Shown here: positions 55,128-64,000 of the stretch, one piece after another | Numbering within the stretch: position 1 is the stretch's first letter | How the letters are laid out: every line of letters starts with the position of its first letter | Source: Pseudomonadota bacterium | Lineage (GTDB): Bacteria; Pseudomonadota; Gammaproteobacteria; Burkholderiales; Sulfuriferulaceae | DNA: 64,000 bases | Assembly (NCBI GenBank): GCA_021786845.1 | Contig: JAJYMO010000035.1 | Coordinates: 1 to 64,000 of the forward strand | Direction of reading: 5' to 3' | The notes under the pieces: generated by a model | The model's input: the letters and a program-made list of their open reading frames with translations, nothing else | Told to the model about the DNA's origin: nothing | Databases searched by the model: none | Program-made: the position numbers and the translations under genes

Positions 55128-56219
55128 TCAATCCGGTGATATGTTGTAATGGAATAAACCAAAAACGCAACTGTAATCGAGCGGTTGGTGAACATTGTCA
55201 ATGCAGGTAATTTCTCCATTGCCATAGAACCCGATAAAAGGCATATTGGGATGACATTGTTTCATAATGCGCAGGTCACGGTCATCCCCATTGTAAAAGC
55301 CGGGCCCTCGACCGGAAGAACTCACCATAATACCAAAATCGGGCGCGTGCGCCAATTGGCTACCGACCTGGTTAATGGCGGAGCGCATGCCTGATTCAGC
55401 GGCCAGGGGTTGACGCAATGCCCAAAACAGGCGTGATCCCAGAGGGAGTTGAGAGGCCAGCGTGACAGAAGCCGTTTCGGAATGGGTGGCGATGATGGGG
55501 ATTAACCGGTAGCGACCTTCTGCGATGGCATTCTCGGGTTCTCCCTGAATTTCTGCGGCCATGAGGCGGTGCAAGGGAATGTGGTCAAATTCGCGGGCCT
55601 CCAGTGGCAGTTCGCGTAGCAGGGTATGCAAAGCGGGTTTCCCGTTCAGGCCGCTCAGTTCATAGCCGTGAATGCCAGTAATCGCGGCGGGAGGCGTGAG
55701 TGCCCTGATCCCGCGTGAAACACCCATTCTTCCTGTACAAGCTTCTATGCGCATTTCACTGTGCCCTGCTGTGCAGACTTTCCCATTTTGCCAAACTTTG
55801 TGGGACCCATATCCGGTGGCATCGCCTGAAATGCCGCCAAAGCATTGACTGGTTATACTCATCCCCAGTTTTTGGATGGCGTTGGGCGCGGCCAAGGTCA
55901 ATAACAAATCGTTGCTGGCATGCGAAGGAACTAATTTTTGTGGATCGGAAAACACCATTGCGGCGGCAGCAGGTGCATCCAGCACCCACGTTTCCTCGGT
56001 GAAAATGCCCGTGGCGCTGCAACCAGTGACTTGCATGCATTGACTTTGACGTGATGCAGCCAGTAATGCAGGACGCGGGTCATGGGCGAACGCATCGCTT
56101 AAAAACAATAATACACTGGTGGCATGAGAAATATTCAAACGCGTCATGGCCTGTGTCACCGCTTGCGCGGCGAGGGCCGGATCTGCTGTTTTCCCTGTGG
56201 CCAAACCGGTAGCAATCAT
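55128..56219 (-). CDS. FIST-domain protein
   Basis: 363 residues. The N-terminal FIST domain includes TSVLLFLSDAFAHDPRPAL and MQVTGCSATGIFTEETW. The FIST_C domain includes GMRSAINQVGSQLAHAPDFG, SSSGRGPGFYNGDD and MPFIGFYGNGEI. FIST proteins are proposed small-molecule (amino-acid-like) sensors, usually encoded near histidine kinases or GGDEF proteins, but none is adjacent here. It stands alone between the convergent nuo operon and nth. No membrane segment. Confidence 0.82.
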   Translation of the reverse strand: MIATGLATGKTADPALAAQAVTQAMTRLNISHATSVLLFLSDAFAHDPRPALLAASRQSQCMQVTGCSATGIFTEETWVLDAPAAAAMVFSDPQKLVPSHASNDLLLTLAAPNAIQKLGMSITSQCFGGISGDATGYGSHKVWQNGKVCTAGHSEMRIEACTGRMGVSRGIRALTPPAAITGIHGYELSGLNGKPALHTLLRELPLEAREFDHIPLHRLMAAEIQGEPENAIAEGRYRLIPIIATHSETASVTLASQLPLGSRLFWALRQPLAAESGMRSAINQVGSQLAHAPDFGIMVSSSGRGPGFYNGDDRDLRIMKQCHPNMPFIGFYGNGEITCIDNVHQPLDYSCVFGLFHYNISPD

Positions 56220-56350
56220 CCTGGAAACGTCAATTCAACGCGTCGTGTATTTGGCAATCGGGTGAACAGTGAAGTCATGGAGAGATTGTTTAATCGCATA
56301 ATATTACCTTGTCTGACGAGCGGTCAACTGCCGTTTCCGGGAACGTGTGT

Positions 56351-56992
56351 TTATTTTACTGGAATGACCTTGTCCAGCCATTGACATAAATCGGCGATTA
56401 AACAGGCTTCACATTGCGGTTTGCGTGCTGTACAAGTGTAGCGGCCATGCAGAATCAGCCAGTGATGAGCATGTTGCAGGTATTCATTTGGGATGATTTT
56501 CATCAGCGCTTGCTCGACCTGTTTGACGTTTTTTCCTGGCCCCATACCGGTTCGATTGGCGACGCGAAAAATATGGGTGTCAACCGCCATGACAGGCAGG
56601 CCAAAAGCCGTATTCAATACCACATTTGCTGTTTTACGTCCCACACCGGGCAGCGCTTCGAGTGCATCGCGATCACCGGGGACCGTGCTGTGATGGAGCG
56701 TAATCAGTTGCTCACAAGTGGCCAGCACATGTCGCGCCTTGGTTTTGTACAGGCCAATACGCTGTATGCTCGATTCCACTCCACCCACCCCCAAAGTGAG
56801 CATGGCTTCGGGGGTGGGTGCGAGACGAAACAACTCGCGCGTAGCCAGATTAACACTTTTATCTGTGGCTTGCGCCGACAGCATGACAGCGATCAATAGT
56901 TCAAAATTGCTGGTGTAAAGCAATTCGGTTTTCGGGTAGGGGTTAATCGCCGCGAAGCGTGTAAATACCGCGCGGCAAGTGGATTCAAGCAA
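56351..56992 (-). CDS. nth: endonuclease III
   Basis: 213-residue DNA glycosylase/AP lyase for oxidised pyrimidines. The helix-hairpin-helix LEALPGVGRKTANVVLNTAF contains the catalytic Lys, VDTHIFRVANR the catalytic Asp, and C-x6-C-x2-C-x5-C near the end the [4Fe-4S] ligands. The start is a TTG at 56992 with AGGG upstream. From it, INPYPKTEL aligns at the same distance from the N terminus as in E. coli Nth. A longer TTG start would overlap the gene upstream. Confidence 0.93.
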   Translation of the reverse strand: MLESTCRAVFTRFAAINPYPKTELLYTSNFELLIAVMLSAQATDKSVNLATRELFRLAPTPEAMLTLGVGGVESSIQRIGLYKTKARHVLATCEQLITLHHSTVPGDRDALEALPGVGRKTANVVLNTAFGLPVMAVDTHIFRVANRTGMGPGKNVKQVEQALMKIIPNEYLQHAHHWLILHGRYTCTARKPQCEACLIADLCQWLDKVIPVK

Positions 56993-57018
56993 GAAAAAAG
57001 GCCCTGGATTTACTGGAT

Positions 57019-57435
57019 TTAGAAGTGGCGAAACCAACCCACTTCAGGATGAGGTTCCCGAGGCGAGCTTTTGGCTTGAGTTTCCAATTCGTGCAGCATA
57101 TGGTGATGGGCTTCATCTAATTCATGCATCTGATCAGGGGTCAACTTGGGAAATAAAGAACCTTTGATGAAGCCACCCAAGTCAATCAGACTGGTTGTCC
57201 AAGTACCTTGATGTAAATGAAAATCGTGATGTGAATGCTGACCATACGGATAAGAGGAAAATTCAAGACCTTTGGTCGTGCGCAGGTCGGCATCGGCCAG
57301 TACGATTTTTTTTGCCCAGTCATACCACCATTTGTAATAAGTTTCCTGCAGGGCCAGATTTAAACCATAACGATCATAGAAGGCGGTAACGTTACCGCGA
57401 TTGGTGTTGCCACTGAATGGAAAGTGCCCAGCCAT
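57019..57435 (-). CDS. unrecognised His-rich 138-residue protein
   Basis: I do not recognise this family. RBS AAGGATGAGG before ATG supports a real gene. It is soluble in character with no signal peptide, is rich in aromatic residues (YDRYGLNLALQETYYKWWYD) and His (GQHSHHDFHLHQG, LDEAHHHMLHELE), and ends PHPEVGWFRHF. The His/Asp/Glu clusters could bind a metal, but no known motif is complete. It lies 26 bp upstream of nth on the same strand, so they may be co-transcribed. Confidence 0.65.
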   Translation of the reverse strand: MAGHFPFSGNTNRGNVTAFYDRYGLNLALQETYYKWWYDWAKKIVLADADLRTTKGLEFSSYPYGQHSHHDFHLHQGTWTTSLIDLGGFIKGSLFPKLTPDQMHELDEAHHHMLHELETQAKSSPREPHPEVGWFRHF

Positions 57436-57549
57436 GTCCTCATCCTTATAAAAGTGATTTTGAAATGGTGAATTCTAGCGTGATTTTGGCTGTTTGCCTA
57501 TGATTCGCTCAAGAGGGTGCAACAGGTGTGATTTATTGGTGAAGTCAGG

Positions 57550-57580
57550 TTGGCCGGAAGATGAGAAATTTGTGTATAAT
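57550..57580 (+). promoter_or_regulatory. candidate promoter for leuC
   Basis: A perfect TATAAT at 57575-57580 is preceded by TTGGCC with a 19-bp gap, 36 bp upstream of the leuC ATG. The spacing is a little long. No leader peptide with a leucine run was seen between it and leuC. Confidence 0.45.
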
Positions 57581-57615
57581 TATTAGCTAAATGGTTGGAT
57601 AGGATGAGAGAATTG

Positions 57616-59019
57616 ATGAGTGGACAAACCTTGTACGATAAACTTTGGCAATCGCATCTGGTACACAGTGAACCGGATGGCTCTGCATTGCTGTATATCG
57701 ATCGTCATTTGGTGCATGAGGTGACCAGCCCGCAAGCGTTTGAGGGCTTGCGTCTGGCGGGACGCAAGGTGTGGCGTGCAACCAGTGCGGTCGCAGTGCC
57801 GGATCACAATGTGCCCACGCTTAACCGTGAGCAAGGAATTACCGATGCGGTATCACGGCTTCAAGTGGAGACACTGGACCGCAATTGCGCAGAATTTGGA
57901 ATTGTGGAATATGGGATGAATGATGTGCGTCAAGGCATCGTTCATGTGATCGGTCCGGAACAGGGGTTGACTTTGCCGGGCATGACAGTGGTGTGCGGCG
58001 ATTCTCATACCAGCACGCATGGTGCGTTTGGTGCCCTGGCTTTTGGTATAGGCACTTCGGAGGTTGAGCATGTTTTGGCCACCCAATGTTTGGTGGCGCG
58101 GAAGTCGCGCAGTATGCGCGTGTGGGTGAAAGGCCGGTTGGGCGTTGGCGTAACGGCCAAGGATTTGGCGCTAGCCATTATCGGTCAGCTGGGCACTGCA
58201 GGCGGGACTGGCTATGCAATTGAATTTGCGGGGCCAGCAGTCAGCGCATTGTCCCTGGAAGGCCGCATGACACTCTGCAATATGGCCATTGAAGCCGGTG
58301 CGCGTGCGGGTATGGTTGCCGTGGATCAAGCCACCCTGGATTATGTGCGAGGCCGTCCTGCGGCACCGACTGGATCAGTGTGGGAACAGGCAGAGGCGTG
58401 GTGGCGGACTTTGGTTTCAGATGAAGATGCGCAATTTGATTGTGAAGTAACCGTGAATGGGAGTGATGTTGTTCCTCAGGTCACATGGGGTACTTCGCCT
58501 GAAATGGTGGTGGGGGTGACCGGTGCAGTGCCTGACCCTGATGACATGTCTGACGCAGTGAAGCGATCGGATGGACAGCGTGCGTTAAATTATATGGGAC
58601 TGACTGCCCACACGCCAATCACGGCAATTGCAGTGGATAAAGTGTTCATCGGTTCATGTACCAATTCCCGAATTGAGGATCTGCGTGCGGCGGCTGCCGT
58701 GCTGAAGGGGCGGCACAAGGCGGCTTCCGTTAAATTGGCCATGGTGGTGCCGGGTTCGGGTTTGATTAAACGGCAGGCTGAAGCGGAGGGTCTGGATAAA
58801 TTATTTTTGGCGGCAGGTTTTGAGTGGCGCGAACCAGGCTGCTCGATGTGTTTGGCGATGAATGCCGACCGTCTGGAGCCTGGCGAACGGTGCGCGGCCA
58901 CCTCAAACCGTAATTTTGAGGGGCGGCAAGGTGCAGGTGGGCGAACACATCTGGTGAGCCCTGCGATGGCGGCTGCTGCTGCATTGGCAGGGCATTTTGT
59001 GGACGTACGTGATTTTTAG
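57616..59019 (+). CDS. leuC: 3-isopropylmalate dehydratase large subunit
   Basis: 467 residues, aconitase family, second step of leucine synthesis. [4Fe-4S] ligands lie in [15 protein letters not shown] and [30 protein letters not shown] is conserved. I chose the ATG giving [11 protein letters not shown], which aligns with E. coli LeuC; upstream ATG codons in frame are possible. First of leuC-leuD-leuB-asd. Confidence 0.95.
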   Translation: MSGQTLYDKLWQSHLVHSEPDGSALLYIDRHLVHEVTSPQAFEGLRLAGRKVWRATSAVAVPDHNVPTLNREQGITDAVSRLQVETLDRNCAEFGIVEYGMNDVRQGIVHVIGPEQGLTLPGMTVVCGDSHTSTHGAFGALAFGIGTSEVEHVLATQCLVARKSRSMRVWVKGRLGVGVTAKDLALAIIGQLGTAGGTGYAIEFAGPAVSALSLEGRMTLCNMAIEAGARAGMVAVDQATLDYVRGRPAAPTGSVWEQAEAWWRTLVSDEDAQFDCEVTVNGSDVVPQVTWGTSPEMVVGVTGAVPDPDDMSDAVKRSDGQRALNYMGLTAHTPITAIAVDKVFIGSCTNSRIEDLRAAAAVLKGRHKAASVKLAMVVPGSGLIKRQAEAEGLDKLFLAAGFEWREPGCSMCLAMNADRLEPGERCAATSNRNFEGRQGAGGRTHLVSPAMAAAAALAGHFVDVRDF

Positions 59020-59056
59020 AGGCGGCAAATGATTCATTCAAATGATCCATTAGCCC

Positions 59057-59080
59057 CGTCATTTCTGCACGGGAATGACG
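59057..59080. repeat. small hairpin between leuC and leuD
   Basis: CGTCATT and AATGACG flank a 10-base loop, and AGTTTTCGTTCTC follows. It may be a weak attenuator or a fragment of a dispersed repeat. The 185-bp leuC-leuD spacer holds nothing else recognisable; the entericidin-like gene often found here in Betaproteobacteria was not seen. Confidence 0.4.
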
Positions 59081-59204
59081 AGTTTTCGTTCTCATGACAA
59101 TTCGGGATTAAGCAAATGATTAATTTTGTGTTTCGCAACATAACGGTAGGGGTTGGCGTGGAAGTGCGTCAGGCCGGGCAAGCCAAATGGAGATGGGTTC
59201 AATC

Positions 59205-59843
59205 ATGCGCGCACTGACAGAATTAACCGGTTTGGTGGTGCCTTTGGATCGTGCCAATGTGGACACGGATGCCATTATCCCCAAGCAGTTTTTGAAATCT
59301 ATTTTGCGCAGTGGTTTCGGTGTGAATTTGTTCGATGCGTGGCGCTATCTGGATCAGGGAGAGCCGGGTCAGGATTGCAGTCAACGCCCCTTAAATCCTG
59401 ATTTTGTGCTGAATCAGCCGCGTTATCAGGGCGCGCAGATTTTGCTGGCACGGGAAAATTTTGGTTGCGGATCAAGTCGGGAACATGCGCCTTGGGCGAT
59501 TGCCGATTATGGTTTGAGGGTGTTGATTGCGCCCGGTTTTGCCGATATTTTTTATAATAATTGCTTCAAAAATGGTTTGCTGCCTATCGTGTTGCCCGCA
59601 GAGCAGGTTGAGCGCTTGTTCCAGGAAACCTTCGCTCACCCTGGTTATCAGCTGCATGTGGATTTGGTGAAACAGGAAATTGTGACGCCTGCAGGTGAAA
59701 TTTTAACCTTTGATGTGGATGCGCACCGCAAGTTGTGCCTGTTAAATGGTTGGGATGACATTGGCTTGACCTTGCAGCACCTTGGAGAGATTCGTGCTTA
59801 TGAAGCACAAAGAATAATTGATGCACCTTGGTTGTTTAGTTGA
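59205..59843 (+). CDS. leuD: 3-isopropylmalate dehydratase small subunit
   Basis: 212 residues, swivel domain partner of Leu[22 protein letters not shown], the [19 protein letters not shown] active-site loop and [13 protein letters not shown] are conserved. GGAGATGGG upstream of the ATG supports the start MRALTEL. Confidence 0.96.
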   Translation: MRALTELTGLVVPLDRANVDTDAIIPKQFLKSILRSGFGVNLFDAWRYLDQGEPGQDCSQRPLNPDFVLNQPRYQGAQILLARENFGCGSSREHAPWAIADYGLRVLIAPGFADIFYNNCFKNGLLPIVLPAEQVERLFQETFAHPGYQLHVDLVKQEIVTPAGEILTFDVDAHRKLCLLNGWDDIGLTLQHLGEIRAYEAQRIIDAPWLFS

Positions 59844-59862
59844 TCAGATGGAGTAATTGTTG

Positions 59863-60927
59863 ATGAAGATTGCAGTGTTGCCGGGCGATGGCATTGGCCC
59901 TGAAGTGGTTGAGCAGGCGGTGAAGGTGTTACGGATTTTGGCGCTGGATGGTTTGCCGATAGAAATGGATTATGCGGCGATAGGGGGTGCGGGTTACGAT
60001 GAAGCTGGTGACCCTTTGCCAGAAAACACATTGGCGTTGGCACGCGCAGCCGATGCGGTGTTGCTGGGTGCGGTAGGCGGTCCGCGTTATGATGCCCTGG
60101 CACGACCGCTGCGTCCAGAGCAGGGTTTGTTGCGAATTCGTAAAGAATTGAATTTATTCGCTAATTTACGCCCGGTGCGGGTCTATCCGGAATTGGCAGG
60201 CGCCTCGACTTTGCGTCCGGAAGTGGTGTCGGGTCTGGATTTAATGATCGTGCGTGAATTGACTGGCGATTTGTATTTCGGCCAACCGCGAGGGATTCAT
60301 ATCAACGCCGATGGCGAACGCGAAGGTTATAACACCATGCGCTATGCGGAGTCGGAAGTGCGGCGTGTCGCCCATACCGGTTTCCAAATCGCCATGAAGC
60401 GCAGTAAAAAACTGTGTTCGGTGGAAAAAGCCAATGTGCTGGAAACCAGCGAATTGTGGCGCGAAGTGGTCATCGAAACCGCGCGCGACTACCCAGAAGT
60501 GGCGTTATCGCACATGTATGTCGATAACGCCGCCATGCAGTTGGTGCGTAATCCAAAGCAGTTTGATGTGATCTTGACAGGCAATATCTTTGGTGACATT
60601 TTGTCGGATGAAGCCTCGATGTTAACCGGCTCTATTGGCATGTTGGGTTCTGCTTCACTGAATGCGGCGAGTAAAGGGATGTATGAGCCTATCCATGGCT
60701 CAGCGCCGGACATTGCCGGGCAAGACAGCGCGAATCCATTGGCAACCATCTTGTCGGCAGCGATGATGATGCGCTATACCTTTGGGCAGGATGAAGCAGC
60801 AGATCGTATTGAACGGGCAGTCAGCGCGGTCATCACGCAAGGTTTGCGGACTCAGGATATCTATACGCAGGGGCATCAACGCGTAGGGTGTGCAGCAATG
60901 GGCGATGCAGTGGTTGCTGCATTGTAA
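59863..60927 (+). CDS. leuB: 3-isopropylmalate dehydrogenase
   Basis: 354-residue NAD-dependent decarboxylating dehydrogenase, third step of leucine synthesis. [11 protein letters not shown], the substrate-binding [15 protein letters not shown] and the metal/NAD segment [20 protein letters not shown] are complete. GGAG precedes the ATG (MKIAVLPG). The next gene, asd, follows closely. Confidence 0.96.
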   Translation: MKIAVLPGDGIGPEVVEQAVKVLRILALDGLPIEMDYAAIGGAGYDEAGDPLPENTLALARAADAVLLGAVGGPRYDALARPLRPEQGLLRIRKELNLFANLRPVRVYPELAGASTLRPEVVSGLDLMIVRELTGDLYFGQPRGIHINADGEREGYNTMRYAESEVRRVAHTGFQIAMKRSKKLCSVEKANVLETSELWREVVIETARDYPEVALSHMYVDNAAMQLVRNPKQFDVILTGNIFGDILSDEASMLTGSIGMLGSASLNAASKGMYEPIHGSAPDIAGQDSANPLATILSAAMMMRYTFGQDEAADRIERAVSAVITQGLRTQDIYTQGHQRVGCAAMGDAVVAAL

Positions 60928-60956
60928 TGGATATGACAACAGGATCGGATCACTCG

Positions 60957-62069
60957 ATGATGCAAGTGGGCGTAGTGGGTTGGCGTGGCATGGTGGGTTC
61001 AGTGCTGCTGCAGCGTATGCGTGAGGAACGCGACTTTGATGCTTGCAATCCAGTCTTTTTTTCTACTTCGCAGGTGGGCGGTTTGGCACCGGATGTGGGG
61101 AAACCTGTACCCGTGTTGCAGGATGCCTTTGATCTGGAAACACTTCAAGATATGGATGTTATTTTGTCCGCGCAAGGTGGCGATTACACTGAAAAAATCT
61201 ACGGCCCTTTGCGGGCGGCAGGTTGGAAAGGTTATTGGATTGATGCCGCTTCAACGTTGCGGATGGCGCCAGAAAGCATCATTGTGCTTGATCCAGTTAA
61301 TTCGCAGGTGATTGATGAAGCGCTGGCACAGGGTAAAACAGATTTTATTGGCGGGAATTGCACCGTTTCCTTAATGTTGATGGCTTTGGGCGGTCTGTTT
61401 CAAGCGGACAAAGTGGAATGGGTAACCGCCATGACCTATCAGGCTGCCTCAGGGGCCGGGGCGCAAAACATGCGCGAATTATTAAACCAGATGGGCCACA
61501 TTCATCAGGGCGTAGCCGCACAACTGGATAATCCTGCTGCCAGCATACTGGACATTGATCGGGGCGTGGCGATGATTATGCGCGATGCGCATTTCCCGTC
61601 ACAGCAGTTTGGCGTGCCTTTGGCAGGCAGTCTGATTCCATGGATAGATAAAGATTTGGGTAATGGGCAGAGTAAGGAAGAATGGAAAGCCAGCGCTGAA
61701 ACCAACAAAATTTTAGGTTACGCGCCCGGACAAATTCCGGTTGATGGGTTATGCGTACGTGTTGGCGCCATGCGATGCCACAGTCAAGCTTTGACCATTA
61801 AGCTCAAGCAGGATTTACCGATGGATGAAATCGAACAGATGATTGCCGGGCACAATGATTGGGTGAAATTGGTGCCTAATGAACGCGAAATCAGTATGCA
61901 GCAATTGACGCCCACAGCGGTAACCGGCACACTGACTGTACCTGTCGGGCGTTTGCGAAAACTGTCCGTGGGCAGTCATTTTTTGTCGGCATTTACTGTG
62001 GGTGATCAGTTGTTATGGGGGGCGGCGGAACCTTTGCGGCGTATGTTGCGCATTATTTTACAGCGTTAA
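60957..62069 (+). CDS. asd: aspartate-semialdehyde dehydrogenase
   Basis: About 370 residues. Reduces aspartyl phosphate for lysine, threonine and methionine synthesis and for cell-wall diaminopimelate. NADP motif [11 protein letters not shown], active-site cysteine in [16 protein letters not shown], and [13 protein letters not shown] with the catalytic His are present. The start at 60957 (MMQVGVVGW) has GGA seven bases upstream; an ATG overlapping the leuB stop at 60927 is possible. Located upstream of fimV, a common betaproteobacterial order. Confidence 0.94.
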   Translation: MMQVGVVGWRGMVGSVLLQRMREERDFDACNPVFFSTSQVGGLAPDVGKPVPVLQDAFDLETLQDMDVILSAQGGDYTEKIYGPLRAAGWKGYWIDAASTLRMAPESIIVLDPVNSQVIDEALAQGKTDFIGGNCTVSLMLMALGGLFQADKVEWVTAMTYQAASGAGAQNMRELLNQMGHIHQGVAAQLDNPAASILDIDRGVAMIMRDAHFPSQQFGVPLAGSLIPWIDKDLGNGQSKEEWKASAETNKILGYAPGQIPVDGLCVRVGAMRCHSQALTIKLKQDLPMDEIEQMIAGHNDWVKLVPNEREISMQQLTPTAVTGTLTVPVGRLRKLSVGSHFLSAFTVGDQLLWGAAEPLRRMLRIILQR

Positions 62070-62303
62070 AGTCATTGGGTGGGGCGCGCAGGGTGTTAAT
62101 TTTGATGCAGGGTACGGATAAACCAAATCATCTGTCAGGGCACGGGATGATGATTGAAAATTGACCACCAGCACGCATAGGGGCGGGAAGTGTCACCGAA
62201 TGAATGATCAGGGAGTGGTTATCGTTGTGAGCCGATTTTCGAAGAAGCCGGTGCAAATGGGGACATCCTTACTTCGTTCCTGATAAATATAAAGGTTGAG
62301 ACA

Positions 62304-63674
62304 ATGCAAACAAAGAAAATTGTAATTGCCATATCAGCTGCGATGGGGTTAATGCTTAATGGGGTGGTGTTGGGTGCCGAACTGGGTAAAGTTCAGCTTG
62401 ATTCCGGACTTGATCAACCCTTAAGTGCAGACATTGAGCTGACGGTACCCAATGCTGTCGAGCTGAAACACCTGCACGCCAGGATGGGTGAGCGTGATGC
62501 ATTTCATCGCGCTCATTTGAATTTCCCCCCCATACTTAACACAGTTCGCTTTCAGCTGCATTCGAAAGCGGATGGTTCAATGGTGGTGCATTTGAGCTCG
62601 GATCAACCGGTCACAACACCCGTTCTCGATATGTTGATTGAACTGGATTGGGGTACGGGCCTGACCCTGCAAGAATATCGTTTGTCGTTGAATCCTGTCG
62701 GATTGAATAAGGGAATTCAGCAAGCATCGAACTCAGTCGTCAACGGAACTGTCGCCGGTACAGTGCGATTACCAGTACAGGTACAACGGGCACCAGGTAC
62801 GAATGCAATGCCGCAGAACCCAACGCCTTTGACACAGAAATCAACGCTGGAGACGAATGCATCCGCAACCCATACCATTTGTATTCAGAAGGGCATGACG
62901 CTAAGTGGCATTGCTGTTCAATACCTGCCGAAAGGTGTTCATCTGGATCAGATGTTGTTGGCTTTGTATCAGAAGAATATACAGGCATTTGATGGTAATA
63001 TGAGCCGGATGCAAGCGGGTCGGACTTTGCGTATGCCTGGTCAGGATGACCTTGCAGCGATAAACGAACATGCGGCTGAGCACGAAGTGCAGATCCAGGC
63101 AGAAGCTTGGGACAGGTATCGGCAAAAACTGGCCATTGAGACGAAACGTTCGGCTGCACGACGCTCATCTTCCAACGAGGTTCATGGGCATGTTGTGGCG
63201 ATGATGCCAGAAAAAACTGTTTCGCCAGGTCAACGTTTGGATGAACTCAAATTATCTCATGCGGTTTTGCCGGCATCTGCGCATCGGGGAAAAAGCTTCA
63301 TTCAGCCACAACCCACAGCCATAGAGAAGAAGCGGATGGTGAGGGATGATATGGCTGCCCGGCAAAATGCCTTGAAAGAAGAAAAAATACGCAAGGCGTT
63401 GCTGGAAGAAAATTCCCGAAATATTCAAAAGTTGCTGGCGTTAAAAAAACAGGCAATGAATGAAAATAAACCAGCGAGTCTTGTGGTGGCCGCAACAGCA
63501 TCTCCCGATACGGTTTCCGTTTCACGGTCGCAGTCCATGACAAAGTGGTATAAAAAAATTAATTTAAGTGATGTGTTTGCAGGCGGTGCAGTTGTGCTGC
63601 TGCTGGTTTGGCTCAAGTCGATTATCCACCATCGTAAGAAAATTGAGCAGAAACAAAAAATCTATCCTGAGTAG
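62304..63674 (+). CDS. FimV-like protein, short form
   Basis: 456 residues. Signal peptide (IAISAAMGLMLNGVVLGAE), FimV N-terminal domain (KVQLDSGLDQPLSADIELT, MLIELDWGTGLTLQEY), a LysM-type segment (HTICIQKGMTLSGIAVQYL), a coiled-coil-forming charged region (about 340-400) and one C-terminal membrane helix (FAGGAVVLLLVWLKSII). FimV proteins bind peptidoglycan and promote type IV pilus and polar functions. This copy is much shorter than the usual 700-1000 residues and lacks the acidic, TPR-bearing C-terminal part. RBS AAAGG. Confidence 0.85.
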   Translation: MQTKKIVIAISAAMGLMLNGVVLGAELGKVQLDSGLDQPLSADIELTVPNAVELKHLHARMGERDAFHRAHLNFPPILNTVRFQLHSKADGSMVVHLSSDQPVTTPVLDMLIELDWGTGLTLQEYRLSLNPVGLNKGIQQASNSVVNGTVAGTVRLPVQVQRAPGTNAMPQNPTPLTQKSTLETNASATHTICIQKGMTLSGIAVQYLPKGVHLDQMLLALYQKNIQAFDGNMSRMQAGRTLRMPGQDDLAAINEHAAEHEVQIQAEAWDRYRQKLAIETKRSAARRSSSNEVHGHVVAMMPEKTVSPGQRLDELKLSHAVLPASAHRGKSFIQPQPTAIEKKRMVRDDMAARQNALKEEKIRKALLEENSRNIQKLLALKKQAMNENKPASLVVAATASPDTVSVSRSQSMTKWYKKINLSDVFAGGAVVLLLVWLKSIIHHRKKIEQKQKIYPE

Positions 63675-63756
63675 ATTTGGAAATACTTGAAGTAATGAGG
63701 TGGATTCTCGTCTATTTTGATACGAGAAAAAAATCGAAATTAAAGGGGTTGTGACA

Positions 63757-64000
63757 ATGCAAGTAAAGAGAATCGTTTCAGGCGTATCTGCCGCCTTATG
63801 GTTGATGTGTTACACATCGGCTTTTGGGGCGGGATTGGGTAAGATATGGGTGAATTCTAAACTTGGACAACCTTTAAGTGCTGATGTTGAGCTGATTGTG
63901 CCTGACAGCGCTGAACTGAAATCATTGCATGCCCGCATGGGATCGGCTGACGCATTTAATAAAGCCAATCTGGAAATGACTTCCGCACTCGAATCCGTTC
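63757..64000 (+). CDS. second FimV-like gene, 5' part only
   Basis: Starts at 63757 (MQVKRIVSGVSAALWLM), with AAAGGGG upstream, and runs off the window after 81 codons. A signal peptide is followed by GKIWVNSKLGQPLSADVEL and SAELKSLHARMGSADAF, closely parallel to the preceding gene. This is therefore a tandem duplication of the FimV N-terminal module. Its full length, and whether it is the long canonical FimV, cannot be seen here. Confidence 0.85.
   Translation, partial: MQVKRIVSGVSAALWLMCYTSAFGAGLGKIWVNSKLGQPLSADVELIVPDSAELKSLHARMGSADAFNKANLEMTSALESV

Noticed and set aside
59020-59204. Entericidin-like lipoprotein gene between leuC and leuD
   Set aside because: Often present here in Betaproteobacteria, but no lipobox-bearing short frame is visible in this spacer.

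Overview
The window is a chromosomal segment of a betaproteobacterium of moderate G+C content. The evidence is gene order rather than any single marker: rplU-rpmA-obgE-proB diverging from ispB, glyA-nrdR-ribD, carA-carB-greA-DUF4149-rlmE-ftsH-folP-glmM, tpiA-secG-tRNA-Leu-nuoA..N-DUF2818, and leuC-leuD-leuB-asd followed by fimV-like genes. All are standard in Betaproteobacteria, particularly Nitrosomonadales-like lineages. A species cannot be named from the sequence alone.

Layout: 1-2.8 kb (minus strand) ribosomal proteins L21 and L27, GTPase Obg and the start of proB. 2.9-7.1 kb (plus) ispB, a small PP0621-like protein and a PilS/PilR-type two-component pair. 7.1-7.4 kb a 268-bp foldback element with perfect 31-bp inverted ends. 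7.4-11.2 kb (minus) a CaCA-type antiporter, ribD, nrdR and glyA. 11.7-12.3 kb a small Ala/Pro lipoprotein, its terminator, and directly after it an ORF-less group II intron remnant. 12.4-14.2 kb ygfZ and queF. 14.6-22.7 kb a complete kdpFABCDE potassium system with an additional 30-residue ORF ahead of kdpF. 22.7-23.1 kb an OsmC protein. 23.3-24.8 kb carA bracketed by inverted copies of one palindromic repeat. 24.9-33.9 kb carB, greA, DUF4149, rlmE, ftsH, folP and glmM. 34.0-34.3 kb two abutting repeat elements. 34.4-38.2 kb (minus) the pstSCAB phosphate transporter with a Pho box. 38.4-55.1 kb tpiA, secG, tRNA-Leu(GAG) and all 14 complex I genes plus DUF2818. 55.1-57.4 kb (minus) a FIST-domain protein, nth and an unrecognised 138-residue protein. 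57.6-62.1 kb leuC, leuD, leuB and asd. 62.3-64.0 kb two tandem FimV-like genes, the second cut by the window edge.

Most genes are housekeeping: respiration (complex I), ion and nutrient uptake (Kdp, Pst), folate, one-carbon, riboflavin, queuosine, leucine and carbamoyl-phosphate metabolism, and envelope or pilus functions. There is no phage, no CRISPR array, no transposase gene and no obvious defence or secondary-metabolite cluster. The accessory signal lies in short non-coding elements: two families of miniature inverted-repeat elements, a palindromic repeat pair around carA, and a group IIC-like intron relic. Several of these lie exactly at gene ends and supply or overlap the stop codon of the neighbouring gene. 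I see no convincing new multi-gene system here.
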